From: Ophioderma brevispina
Lineage: Eukaryota; Echinodermata; Ophiuroidea; Amphilepidida; Ophiodermatidae
Reading direction: 5' to 3'
Length of the DNA: 64,000 nucleotides
NCBI GenBank assembly: GCA_023653785.1
Contig: JAMKCH010019846.1
Coordinates: 25,138 to 89,137 of the forward strand
Position numbers and translations under genes: made by a program. Shown here one piece after another: positions 1 to 13,400 of the stretch. The number at the start of each line of letters is the position of its first letter. Position 1 is the first letter of the stretch. The notes below the pieces were generated by a model that was given only the letters and a program-made list of their open reading frames with translations, searched no databases and had not been told where the DNA came from.

Positions 1-640
1 CTTTCCACTTCTTTGGGGTTAGTATTGCAGAAGAAATATTTGATGCATGGGAACTCAGACTGATTGTCCTATTATCCTTGCACTCATAGCATTTGGTTTC
101 TGTTCTTTTGTAGTGGAATAAAAGGTTTCCTGTGTGAAGTACTCTGGCCACACTCCTGTTCTGTAAATTTGCTTGCAGATTTTCTTCACCTCCTATTTCC
201 CTTTTCACCAAGATGTTTTATCATCTCTGCTGGATCCATCCATTCCTTCTGCTTTTTTCAACTTCAATGGGACTTGACAAGCTGCTGTAATTTCATCATC
301 CAGGATTTCTGGGCCTTGGCTGTCTATGTCAACCTCTACTCTTCTTCAATAACAATCACGGGTGGTTTGCCATTCCTTTGTCAAAAGCACGTCAATATAT
401 TCTGTCCACTTTCTTTAACTTTTTATGGATCAGTTAACAACTCACCATGATGGTCTCTGATAACACTGCACTGGCTGCCCCCGGGGCTTTCACTAGTCAA
501 TTCTCTAACTTTGGCATACATCAAAGCATATCTTCCGTTCCTTTCTAAATCTTCCAACTCACTGCACTGATGTTTCCACCATTCCTCACAAGCACTTTGC
601 GTTTCTCTTCTTAGTTCGTTGTTCAACTTCTATACGTTAG
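1..640 (-). mobile_element. LINE fragment, reverse transcriptase region
   Basis: On the minus strand 626-423 is open and reads LNNELRRETQSACEEWWKHQ, then GRYALMYAKVRELTSE and RDHHGELLTDP, the linker before the RT domain of a common invertebrate non-LTR retrotransposon type. Further on (toward 1) broken frames give DIDSQGPEILDDEI and, at the edge, RTISL-SHAS, a conserved RT block. Frames are broken by stops and shifts. The element runs off the left edge. Confidence 0.75.
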
Positions 641-1249
641 AAACTGGCTATGATCAAAAACAACATTTCAAAAACTATCTGAACGCCTTAAAATTGTTTG
701 AAACAAAAATGCAATACTATAAATTTGAATTGCCAAAGTTTAACCTTTATTGGGTTTGAGTTTACATTTTACTATAATTTGTATAATTTGATAAATTAAG
801 ACATTTTGGTGAAAAAAATAGATGCCTTTTTATGGCCATATTTGAAATGGGCATGCAGACTTTCAAAAGAATCCAAGCAAGCTTTCAGTCGGTGGTTTTG
901 ACCTTGTTTCCCAAATGATGGCTTCCGAATGACTGCAGATACAGGTCATTTGGGAAGCCATCTCAAAGCACCAACTTATGTGTTATAACCGGTACATAAT
1001 TTACCAGGGTTGTTGGTTGAAGGTTTTTAAAAATGAAAGACGGAATTTGAAATATTGTCAAAAACTTGTACAAACACTCTTTCTCTTGTATAGAGGGCGC
1101 CATTACAGTATTCCAAACAGGATTTCCTCTTGGCACCCACAGCATCACATCTCTTTCACAAACTCATGAAATCATGATTTACACAGTTGAGATTGACCAA
1201 TCACCTTGTCCATGACACAAGACTATTTGTTCGCCTTTTGCTCATGCAG
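641..1249. other. Intron of WDHD1, no feature seen
   Basis: AT-rich intron sequence between the LINE fragment and the first exon. 909-961 holds a short inverted pair (CCCAAATGATGGCTTCC with GGTCATTTGGGAAGCCAT). Otherwise nothing supported. Confidence 0.4.
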
Positions 1250-1402
1250 ATATGGCCGACTCTACACTGCATCCGATTCTAATACGGTCCAAGCCCACAC
1301 GTTTCCCGATGGTGGTCCGGATGGGATTCTAACCAGATTCACCGCACCTGCCACTCATTTCTGCATCAGTGAAGATGGCACCAAGATGGCTGCCGGATCA
1401 AG
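1250..1402 (+). CDS. WDHD1: WDHD1 exon: WD40 blade with PDGILTRF motif
   Basis: First WDHD1 exon in the window. The acceptor is an AG after CTCATGC and the donor is GTAAAG at 1403. It encodes YGRLYTASDSNTVQAHTFPDG, then PDGILTRF, and ends at KMAAGS, matching the vertebrate stretch around VSNNTIQVHTFPEG. The exon begins on the third base of a codon and ends with two bases of a serine codon that the next exon completes. Upstream coding sequence must exist outside the window. Confidence 0.93.
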
Positions 1403-4400
1403 GTAAAGAAGACCAGTACTGTGCTCCTAATAAGTCCCCAGCAGGGTATACAGGGTGGTCACATACATGTAAGACAGACAAGTATGGGGGTCAAAGGTCA
1501 TTGAAGACTTTCTTTTGCCATTGGTGATGTTGAGTAAAACCTGAGACTTTAAATGATGACTAAATTTATAAGATACAAATGATTTTGAGTGCTTGCCATT
1601 TAAACATACTGTAGGGTGTAGGCAAATTTGTAAAGCGTTTAGTGATCTTCCTGTTCGTTTAAACATTGCTCCCCATCCCTACTGTAATTGTTTAAAAAAT
1701 ATGAAAGTGTATAACACTTTTATACTTCTTTGCCATTCAGGCTTTTTATTAGCTTGGTACCGGGCAATTTTGACCCTGGGGACCCCAACTTTTTGTGCCT
1801 GGTGGGACAAAAAGGGACCAGGCGCCAGTTCGTTTACCTACTATGGCGCACCGGGTTTTCAATTTATGGCTCCTGGTCCGCGTTGGCCTTAATGAAAAGC
1901 CGTTATTGTGTAGAAAGTGAAATCTAGTCAAACATCCTTTTTTTGTCCATGTTGTTTTAGGTTTGGTGTGCGTTTTAGTTTAATTTTTTGGCTTGCAGTG
2001 ATTTTACCATAAATGTTGTGGACATAGAAGAACCCAATAATGTAACCAAATATAAGGGACATACAGCCCCTGTGCTGAGTGTGGCTCTGGACCCACAGCT
2101 AGAATATTTAGTAAGTATATACTGTTTAGTGGTATTTTTGTGTGACAATGTTTCTACCCTTGACTGAAAAAACACAGTAAAAGACGTAAACAATAATTAA
2201 ATGTTCATGTTCTTAAATTTGCACTAGCTTGAATTGAAAAGGTTGAAAAGCATGGCATTTTTTTTTACTTTTGCAGCAGGCATATCTTGAGTATTGTAAA
2301 GTGAGGCATTACCCAAGTAATGTCAAGTGATAACTTTAGGCCCACTTTCGGAACGGAGGGCAGTCTAGCGAAAGTATCCGGTGGGGAGGGGGGGGGCAAT
2401 GTTGCGTCCTTGTTTTGTTTTTTTGGTAGTTTTGAGTTCAACAAGGTTAGGGTTTAGATACATTTCCAGAAACTTCTATTTTGATGTCTTCAACTAGGCT
2501 GGTTGCAGTATTGTGCCACTAGTACAGGGGGGTAGGACATGGCAAACCAACAGCAACGGAACGAATCAACGTCCGGCGTAACCCGAGTGCTGAGTGCTAG
2601 TTTATTCAAACTTAACAGGTAGGAGGGCCTCTTAACCAAATATCGACACACGCGGTCCACACAAAGACTTGAATTAAGGCCAGGCCTGGTCATGAATATT
2701 CAAAATCTAAATGACCGTTATTGGAAAATTAACTATTTTGCAGCGCGGTAATCATTAACCCCGATGGATTGGATTTCCTTAATCTATCATAAGATTACTA
2801 AGATGTATTGCATACGAGGGTTTAAAAGGTGATTTTGCAATGTCACGGGGAGGGCTGCCTAGAAAATGCAAGTAAGGCAATTCCCTAAATGACCGTTGGG
2901 AAAATCCCCAATGCCCACAACGAGCAGATCGTGTCACGACCCCCATACTGGCACTAGTAATGCAGTACCCATAGGTGCAGTATTAGGCCATATAGTGTAC
3001 CTTGAAGTCTGAGCCAATGTGGTGTTAGGATACACATGTATTATTTTGGCAACATTTTGGACAGCATCTCTTTACTAAATATTCCATGCAGGGGTTGTGT
3101 CAGGATTTATTTGCAAGTGATGACAAGTGTTGCATGCACCTTCTGGGCATAGAAAAGTGCAGGAAAGGGAACCATAAACCACCATATAATGCACTAAAAA
3201 AATTGAATTTAGAAAATGATAAAAAAAGTGGGATTTTTTCATACTTGTTTTCGTAATTAAAAAAACTGTATGAAGAGTGAAATGATTGATAGACGTAGGG
3301 TAGATAGATATGTAGAAAGGAATTTTCCAATCACCGATACCAATAGAAACAGTGTAGCTTCCCACAGGAATTGCTTCCAAAGGAGGTTTTTGTACAGTTG
3401 CTGGTGTGAATCGTTAGAGAGATAACATGGCTTCATTACAGGTATTGATGTGATCACAAACTTGCATTCTATGAATGTTTCATCTTTAAAGATTTCACAC
3501 TGAATATCTGTACAAAAATCTCCATTGGAAAACAATGCATTGTGGGAAGCTACTGATCTATTCTCTTACCACTGATACCCAAATCGATCGGACTTGCCTT
3601 CAGCCCAACCCGATTACCGATATACTAATCGGATTGGTAAATCCTACTCGAGAGCTCTGCTTCAACCTTGATCAAAGCAATAACACCATGTGCTGAAACA
3701 CAAATTTTCTTGCTAAGATTTGGTTATGGTTGGAATGTTTATTAAAATAAATCCAAATTGTATTAAGCTTAAATGATCTACCTGACATGAAATAATGATT
3801 TTTATGATGAAAGTGGTGATTCCCGGTGATCCCTAATCTTAATTAGCCTGCGTGGTAAGGCTGTAAATATCAATTTGTCATGTTTCAAGTCTGGTAATTT
3901 CAGTCTTTTTGGGACTTGACTTGAAAGAGAAGGTATAATGATTTGTTAAAAACCTGTATCAGAGAATGTTGTTTTGTCATGTTTCTCCAGAAATAAGGCC
4001 AAGCTCACTTGATTTGGTGACCTCATGTGACCTTTGGCCCCCATTCATAAACCGCGACAGCAGACGACACTCGCGGTCCGGGACCGCGATGTATTTTTTT
4101 TTGGCCTAACAATCATTGCTCTTAGTCATATGTATAGCCAAACACAGTTGTTATACTTTGTTCATCACCTAATAGGTAAAATATATATTTGGCTTTTGTT
4201 TATTCACGCTTGAAAGTATTTTCCATTCTATATGTGCACCTCATGCCACTAGCATGCACTGAGCACATATCACACACTGCGTCTTCTGCGGTAGTGTTGC
4301 TCGCAGTTGCGGCCTCACTATTCTTTATCAATTCACAGTGTTAAGAGTTTTGCCTATTTGATGATAAAGTATAGTCAGGAACTCATATTTTTATGGAGTA

Positions 4401-7400
4401 AAATAAATGGTATGGTAATAATAATAATTGGTTTGTGTGTGATCAACTACATTTTGTTTTTGCAGGCATCATCAGCTTGTGATGGAGCATTCAAAGTCTG
4501 GGAGCTGTCAGAGAGTGATGTAAGTATACATTAAATTTTCCGATGTGTAAAATTTACGACAGGGTGGGTACACATGTACTTGGTTTGTCAGGATGTTACA
4601 GATTGAAAAAATATTTCTCATTTGTGGTGTGTTTGAAATTTACTGGAGTAGCTTAAAATTGAAGGATAAGTCTATTTTTCCAACTGAAAAATTGACAAAA
4701 AAGAAGAAAACGTGCAGTGTTCAAAAATAGGAATCTCAATTTAATTACGTGCTGTAGAAAGTGTCAGTAGGGCAATTTTTCCAACTGAAAAATTGACAAA
4801 AAAGAAGAAAACGTGCAGTGTTCAAAAATAGGAATCTCCATATTACTTGTTGCACTAAGTGTCCATATGGACAGTAATGACTTAAATATCCGATTTTGTC
4901 TTGCTGTCAGTCCTATCACTCGTAGGGTAAGTTAGGATACCTATACTTGTTACAGACATGCAAATATCTGATTTTTGTTGGGTTTTTTATTTTCTGATTT
5001 AAAAAATCACTGATAGTGACTTATTATGATGCATCACATTTGAGATTTCTTTAAATAAAAAAACTATAAGTATCTGAAATATAAGGAAATGGTGAGAGTT
5101 AGGTCTGATATATACAGAGCAAGAAACTATTGGATGGTGAAAGTAGTGCTAGGTAGATAGAGGTGAACTTGTACCTGGGTGCTTAAAAATAATACGATTA
5201 CCCAGGTACTTGAAAGCCGTACATGCAGAATTTTACATAAATGCTTAATACCTGACATATCGTTTGTGTATTACATAATGACAGACATTAAACCAAAATA
5301 AAAATAAAAAAGATTCCAAGAAAATAGCATTGGAAATATGGCAAACTTAGCAGAATCAGAAAGCAATAATATACACAGTTCAAATTATTAAATTCATTTG
5401 AAAGAGATTAACACTTGGCTGTTGATGGGTTTTATATACTGGTAGATGTTGTCAATTTGAATAATCAATAGTAAATTTCCTGTTATAACAATATCAATTA
5501 TTTTATTTCTATATTATATTTGTATAAGTAATAATTTGAATCATTAAATTTAATTAAAATTAATATTTAAAACACCCACCCCAAGAAACGTTCAAATGCT
5601 TTTGTGATGAGGGTGTAGTTTCCATCACTTTGTATAACCAAAGTCTGTGTTCTCAACATCTGTTAAAAATTGTCAAATTTCTAATTAAGGTTATTGAGTA
5701 GTTTAGAGATTTTAACCTTGATAAACTTGTAGAATTTTTTGCTAAATTTTGTAAATAAAAAATTGACATCCTTCACTATACACCTGATGATGTGTACAAT
5801 CTTGCAGTCTAAGAATGCTTTAGCTTCAATACGATGTCAAATTTTGCCTTGAAATTTCATGCTAGGTGTACACTTAATAAAGCATGAGTAAATTGTTTGT
5901 ATTTGTGAAACTATGCCCTTACCCCCTAATTTGTTGTCTGCTTGTAAATTTAAAAAAAAAAAATAGTTTATGCCAGAGGAGTGAAAGGAAATCATCTGAA
6001 CTTCGTTTTGAGCCAAACTGACATGATTTTTGCATGGGATGTTAAAAAATTTGTAACAACCTTTTTTTCTCCTTTACCTCATAAAAAACCTTGGTCACCC
6101 ATTCAGAAAATTGTCTACCGGAGGGTTAGTAGTTTTGTAGTTGAGTGCCTGGGCACCCAGGTTTTGTGCCCTGCCCTATCATAAAGAGCCCTAAAAAACG
6201 TGTTAAAGATGGGTTTGAAAGGCTTTAGGAGATAACTACCGGTTGCTTACAATTTTGAACAAGTTGCACAGAATGCAAATGTCACAATGCTTAGGAATTG
6301 ATGGGAAATTAGAATTGAGAAGATATTTGTGTGAAAGGTTCCAGGTGTGAAGAATTGAGCAGCAGGCAAACATTTATGTTGCGTCTGGATGTTTGGACAT
6401 TTTGCTGCATGGGTACCAAGTGATGTTAGTAGAAATATAAATATATGCTGAACAACAGTGAAATATTTCCTGGATGTTATTGTATGATTTGCTAACAAAC
6501 ATACTAAATATCCATTTCTTTATTTTTTTCATTTCCAGACATGGTTGAAGTCTGTTTCTGTAATACCAAAGTGTAGTGATGTCAGGTAAGCATCTTAGGA
6601 TTAAGGTCAGATTGGATTATATTGTAAGCCCAGGGATTAGAGTTCAAAAGTCAGGAGTTAATTGTGAGTGGTGTAGGGCAGGGGTTCTCAATAGGCGGCC
6701 TGTGGGCCAAATCCGGCCCGCCAACCATTGATTTTTGGCCCTCGATTTGCTCTAAAATTTAGAGGGAAACATAAGAATTTCAGGTGTATTTGGCCCTCAA
6801 GTAGGGAACTTTCAAACATGTTCGGCATTCGCTGGCCCTTAAGCTAATATAATTGAGAACTCCTGGTGAGGTTATAGTTGCTAAGATTCATTTTGTGACC
6901 CATAGCCTCATCCCTATGCAAGGAAAAATGGGAAATCTGGGAAGCTGCTTCCAAGGATATTTTGAAATTGGAAGTGAAACTGAAATTTGGGGGGAAATTT
7001 TGATATTCCACTTAGAAAATAACACAAGAAATGGCATGAAATCTGTTCTGTTCTGTTTGCTTCCTACAAAATAAAGAAATACATCCAGCACCTGTTCATC
7101 CACCAAATTGCCTCAACCATTGGTCTGAATATTGTTTGTGTGTGTATATGAGCTTATGTACAGATTCCATCTTTGCAAGAAATTTGGAGTTCTGCATTTT
7201 TCCTGTGTGACGCTGTGATACACACATTTGCTCATAACAAGCAATGATGATGGGAAATAAACTTTTCTCACAGCAGGCTCATATCCAGTTGGGGATGGAG
7301 GATGCCCGCTAATTTATGTAATCTTATAAAATAGCATAATAGCATACAAATAATGCCCCAAACACTGCCAAAGTCTACCTTTTCAAAAATCATCACCTCA

Positions 7401-10400
7401 AAAAAGAAATAATAATAATTAATGGGTATAGATCTGTGTTAAAGATATTTATTGAACCATAAACAGAAATGTAAATTCAATGAGATTCATTTACTTGTTC
7501 ATTATGATTAGTATCCTTCTTAAGCCCATGATATACTTCCAGTAGCAGCGAGCGATTGACGTGCGCAATATCGGATTTTGACCCAAGATTAAGTGTTACG
7601 CATGCTCATGAGCAGAAATCGCTTGCTGCGACTGGAAGTATATAATGGGTTTTAAGTGCATCAGTGCATATATCAGTATCTCTCCCAGGTTCATTGTGTA
7701 CGTTGTGTTAATTTTTCACTGATTTTGACTTTTTTTGGTGAACATTTTTATTTCAGTTTGTCTAAAACACTCTGCAGAATTGCCTGGCAACCCAAATCTG
7801 GCACGGTAAGTTTAACCATAGTTGGGAATAATATTAATGAGTACGAGTGATTCGGCGCATGCTTTGACCAATCTTGAATTGCGTTGCTATGTGTGCTGTC
7901 CCTGCCGGTTAATCCACTACACTGGCGTATGTTTGATTCAGGTTGAGAATTAAATCCAGCCACTATAGCTAGTACTGAAGCATGCCTCACTGTCGTGCAT
8001 CGACAAACCAGTCGTGTTAAAGAGTCACATTGACATTGCCAGGAAAAGGCACCCCCTATTTTTTTCAAAACCTTTATCTTATCTGAAGATAATAAGCTGA
8101 AAACACTTTTTGTGTAATAAAAAAGATTGTTTAGTAATTTCTATCATGCATGACAGAAACTCCATGCATGCTATACTTTGTTTCGGTCTCAAGTTTGGGG
8201 GTGACGTCATGACGCGACTTTGCATTCGCTCTAGCGTTTGGATTGCGCCATCTTTGTTCGCGTGCGTAAATGCTGCCATTCCAAGGTCGACGCGTGCATT
8301 TCTCGGGTGCAAAACCTAACACGCGCAGTGACGTCACCCCCAAACTTGAGATCGAACAGAGTATACAAGTTTGATTCGGACAACAGTCAAGTTTGAAACT
8401 TTTCTTTCTACTTGTGTGTCCAATAAACCTCTGAAATGTTCTCGGGAGATGTTTTATAAGCAACCAAGTGCAAATTTGAAGAAATTTGTATCCTCAGAAG
8501 ATCTTTGTGTCCTTTTAAGGCTCAAATCACTATTTTCATTTCTGTCCCCACCTATAGAAACTTTATATTTCTAATACACAGTCTTAGATTGATTATCATG
8601 GCAAGCAATATTCTTGTAGTGTAGCCTTAACTGCAGCTACTCTTTCTATTGTAGGAGCTATTGCACAATACACATTGAGCCATTTGGTATACAGTAGTCA
8701 CAAAATAGGTATTCCAAAGTACACCAAATACTTGGCATAGCATGGCATGTCTCCTATTTTGTGGCCAAGTTGTCCGATAGGCAGAAGGGCGGAAGATATG
8801 GCTCAGACTATACTGCAGTAAACATGAGCTACTTTGTAGCTGGTTCTCAGCCAGAAATGTTGAATAACCTGAGTAGACATGAGAACACCATACATACTTT
8901 AGCCAAAGTAGAAATATGTGTACGTGTTGTGCCTTGGTAGGACATCGGCTAGGTGCCACATTATCTGACACAATGGCTGACTTCAGGAGTAGGTACTACT
9001 GTGCATGGCTGGGTTTTTTTTTTCGACCCCCAGGGTCTTTATTAAAACAATGGGGTATCACAGATGAAATCTATAACATACTCTATGAAAAGTCACCGCT
9101 GAATCCGTTATTGATGTTGCCTTCCTGGGAAGCTATGGAATTTAACTGCAATAGCCCAATTGTTTTCAGTCATTTGGTTGCAAATCATCCCCCTAATGTT
9201 ACGGTAAACCTTCATTATCACTATTCCTGATATCCATTAAAGAGTCCTTTTCTTTTACACTATCACTACATGTAGATATAGCGTACCATTGGAGAGGAGA
9301 TACAAAGTCTATGAGAGAGCTGATTTGATGTGGCCTTCACACTAACACCACCAGAAGACATCACTGGGATAGGCTCCATCGCCAGCCTGGTCCCTTGTGG
9401 AAAATCCTAGCATCATCACATGGCAAAACCATTTGTGTCTGGGATATAGCTACCAGGAAAATGTTAGAACAGTAACCGTGGCATTCAAAATATAGGTCTG
9501 GTGTAGTGGATGTATTATAATTGGGGTATAGGCTTGTATTTATGGCCAAAGTGGAGAAAGCTTATATACTCATTTTTACGGTATTGGTGGTTTCAGATTT
9601 TCCATTGAGATTTTCCAGTGACTTTGAAATATTCCCTTTTTATCCCCCTAACCTAAAAAGGCAAGGGGGATTTGTGTGTGGGGTGTATGTTTTTGTGTGT
9701 GTTTCCATTTTAGGTCAGTGTTGACTGTTTTTAATGGATAACAAAATCATTCAGTACATCAAAGCCCATGCATGGGCCATGCCATATTTTTTGGTGAATT
9801 GTAAGTGCATGACGATATGTGGGTTAGGATGCAAATGAGCTAGTTAAAGGGCATTCTTTAAATTCGTCAAAACTCAACTGCCAATATCATGGGAGTTCCG
9901 TAAGACATTTGTCTTAAATAGGAGGAAAGCCCATAGTGAAGAAGTGTCTCAACCTTTATTACATTTTGGGCATGCTACAATATGCAAATAGGTATGTTAA
10001 TGAGCTAATTAATATGCATAAATTGCTTCCTGCCAGTGTTGCTTACCACCATAGGGATCTGCAAGTTTTAATTTGCAGTATTTTTAACTATTGGGCTACT
10101 TAATGAGTATTTGGTATGAAATTACAGTGAAATAAAAATGTTTCTCCCCAGGCCCTTTTGTCTTTGAATTTTCAGACAATGCTATATTTTTATTGACTCA
10201 GGTTGCAGTTTGTTTTGCTTAATGTCACATTTCAATCTGTGTGACTGTGAAAGTACTGACAGCTGTGACCACTGGAATAACATCACCTGCTTATTCAGGA
10301 CGGGAGTATACACATAAATCTTAAGATGGTTTATGTTCAAGCATTTAAAAAAATCGTATTCTCAAACCACCATCAAGACGCAAAATGAACAAGCTGATTC

Positions 10401-13400
10401 ACATTGGTAATAACCCTACACGACCCAAACACTCACTACCCCAAAATTCAATGAGCTGAGGCTAGAAAATGTCCAAAAAGATGTCATGACGTCATCATAC
10501 GAACATGATATGGCCACAAATCACTGGCCCAGCCAGCGACTCACTCATGGCTTGCCATCACTGATCATGGGACCAGGGGACCACCCCTGGTTTGAATCCC
10601 ACCCAGAGTCCCAATCTTCTTTACTTTTACCCATTTACCCTTCCCTCCCATTCCATGAGCAACAAGAACAGTGTTAGGTTAATCTACTGGATAGCAGACA
10701 TTTGAAAATGAATATCATTATAGTGTGTAGGTCTTCACAAGAAAAAAAACCAATTTTTTTTCTTTCATAGAAAAAACACCACAAAGGGCACACATTTTGT
10801 GGTTCTGCCATGGCATCATGGTGGCCAAGATGAGATAGCATATACAGATGTGATGGGGACAGGTGGTACTACAGACAAACCATTCAAGATGGTTTGAGGC
10901 ATCTGATTCAAAGGTATGAAGTAGACAATAAGATTTCTTAGACAGTTCTAGGCAACTTCATATTGGTTCCAATTTCCAAAAAGTCTACAACTACTTGGAA
11001 TGGCATGTATGTGGTTATTGAGAATGAAAGAATAGTGATGCTGACACCTAAACAGGGAATAAATAATAAAGGAAATAATATGACTTGGCAAAAGGGGTAT
11101 CACACCTGGGCACCAGCATTGAACAGTTATGCAGTCTCCAAGATTTCCCCACTGTTGATTTACTTTGAGGGCCTGCTACTGGTATCCTGGTAACCAGTAC
11201 TACCTGTCCCAGGGCAGAGTTGGTGGTGGCTAAACTGTTGCCCCCATCTGGTTTCTAAGGAAATCTGATGAGGAGGGTAGCTGGTTACCCTGGTAGAATG
11301 AAAAATACTGCCTTGCATGGTGGACGTGGTTGCCCAAGGCAAAGGCTAGGCCCACCACCGAAAACTGGATTGGCATAAGGAAGGGCATCTGGTCAATTAC
11401 CTTTTGCTCCAATAAATTCTCACACAGCAGTGTTGAGGAGTGTGAAGTGAATCCGGCCGCCCCCGTTTAGCAGGGACAGAAATGGATTTAAACTTTGGTT
11501 TAACTAAGTAACTGACTGACTGATAATCCAATTCCATTGGGAGCCAGAAAGACTGCTGTGCTAACTCTGTGCCATGTACAAAGGGGATAACGATCTGGCA
11601 TAGCAGTTGCTGAGTTGTGCACTGTATGCTGGGTGTTGTGATGATGAACTGCACAAGATGCAAGCAGAATGTAGTGAATTGTCACTTCAAGAGGTTTGAC
11701 TTAAAACCTTGAAGCCCTTAATATGCAGGTCTATGTAATTTAGGCCCACCAGAAAAGAAATTTTCCTTTGCATTGACATGAGGTATTTTGTATTTATTTC
11801 AAAATTTGCATTTGAATCTTTGAAATTTGCTCGTTACTTTATGCAAAAAATGTGGATAACTCAATTTTTGACAGAACTAATTTTGACTTACACCAGGTCT
11901 AACTTTAAACTTGGCATTTTGTGCATACGGAATTAAGTGTTCACAATTCTAAGTTAACTTGGAGTGTATATAGGCTGATACCAGACTTGGAGGCACAAGG
12001 TGACCATTTCAATAACTGGTACTCAGCCTGGCATGTATACAGGTGTTTTACATGATATTGTGTGTATACCCTTTGGTGTCATGGTAGTGTATTTTGCAGT
12101 AGTTATATGAAGGGCATAACAAAACTGGTTTTTTTGAAAGCCAGATAAAATTACTGTAAAATTGAGCCGACATCCCTAATCCTTTAAGAGAATATGAACC
12201 TTGTTACCCTTGAACAAAACTTTCAAGCAGGAAGCCAATACAACATTTCTATAATTTCAGACTGATTCCAAACCCCAGTTGCAGGTCAACCCTGCTGATC
12301 TATTTGATGATTATGCAGAAGATGATGGTGACCTTTTAGATGCAGTGACCCAGGCTGAAGGTCAAAGGTCAAGCAAAGCTGCCCATCTAGATGGTGGTGG
12401 TGATGACGATGATGACATGGATGATGACATGTTGATACCAACTCAACATAGGAGAATTATGCAAATACAAGATGAAAATTCAAATGGTTAGTTTGGTTTA
12501 CTTGTTTGTCTAAGAGTGTTTTGTAGACCAAATTGTGGCAAAGCTGGCTATCATTAAAATTTTGCCTTTTCAAACAAAATTGTGGCTAGTGTGTAGCTTT
12601 TCAGTTGTGTAGAACTTAGCATCTCATGACTTTCTTTGTCACTTTCTTTGTCTGAAATATCTTCGGCAAAGTAACTTAAGAACCTTTACTCGAGTTATTT
12701 CATTCTTTGGGTAGCTCAATGACGTAAATAAAATCTGGACCACTAGTGGCCATTGTTATTTTGCAAATTTCTTGTCTGAGATTACCCGAGGTGCACTTTG
12801 AAATTCCATCCATAAAACACATCAAGGTGAACACAGCGTGTAGACTTGATTATTTACGTTCCAAAATGATCAACCATTTGGTTGGATTTCAAGGCAGAAA
12901 ATATGTATTTTACGGTCTTTCTCTTTTCTGAACAGTTGCTTATATAAATAATTGAATCCCTTAGGGTTTCACACCACTAAATACTGGTCCCATTCGTTCC
13001 TGTACAAAATGGGCGAGATGAAAACGTCATTTTCTCCTCAATGAAACATCTCAGACCTTAAAGCTAACATTCTGCTTGAAGATCATCATATCTCCTACCC
13101 AATCAATCATGAAATTAGGGTAGTTATCCCCAAAATTTTCGAGCAACTGGACCGTGAAGACTAGCATGCACCGTGGACCCTGGAGGTCAGAGCACTTTTT
13201 CAGTTAGGTGTTCCCTGTAAGAATACGGTTAAAATTGGTTTGTCGGATCAAAATAACATATCAATGACAACCTTTTTTTGATATTCCTACAGATTTTATA
13301 CTTAATATTGATAGCAACCATGATTTGCAACCCAGGTCTCTCAGTTTTAGGGTATACTTAGGCGAGGGTCACCAAAAAAAAAACACCTCGTTTGCAGTGG

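Noticed and set aside
64..450. 128-codon plus-strand ORF
   Set aside because: Antisense shadow of the minus-strand LINE reverse transcriptase region.
1593..1927. Overlapping ORFs on both strands around a GGGGACC-rich block as a gene
   Set aside because: They lie in an intron between two confirmed exons and overlap a repeat-like stretch. No domain seen.
8079..8463. ORFs of 69-110 codons around 8.1-8.5 kb
   Set aside because: They lie across MITE family A and its flanks and are not preserved in the second copy.
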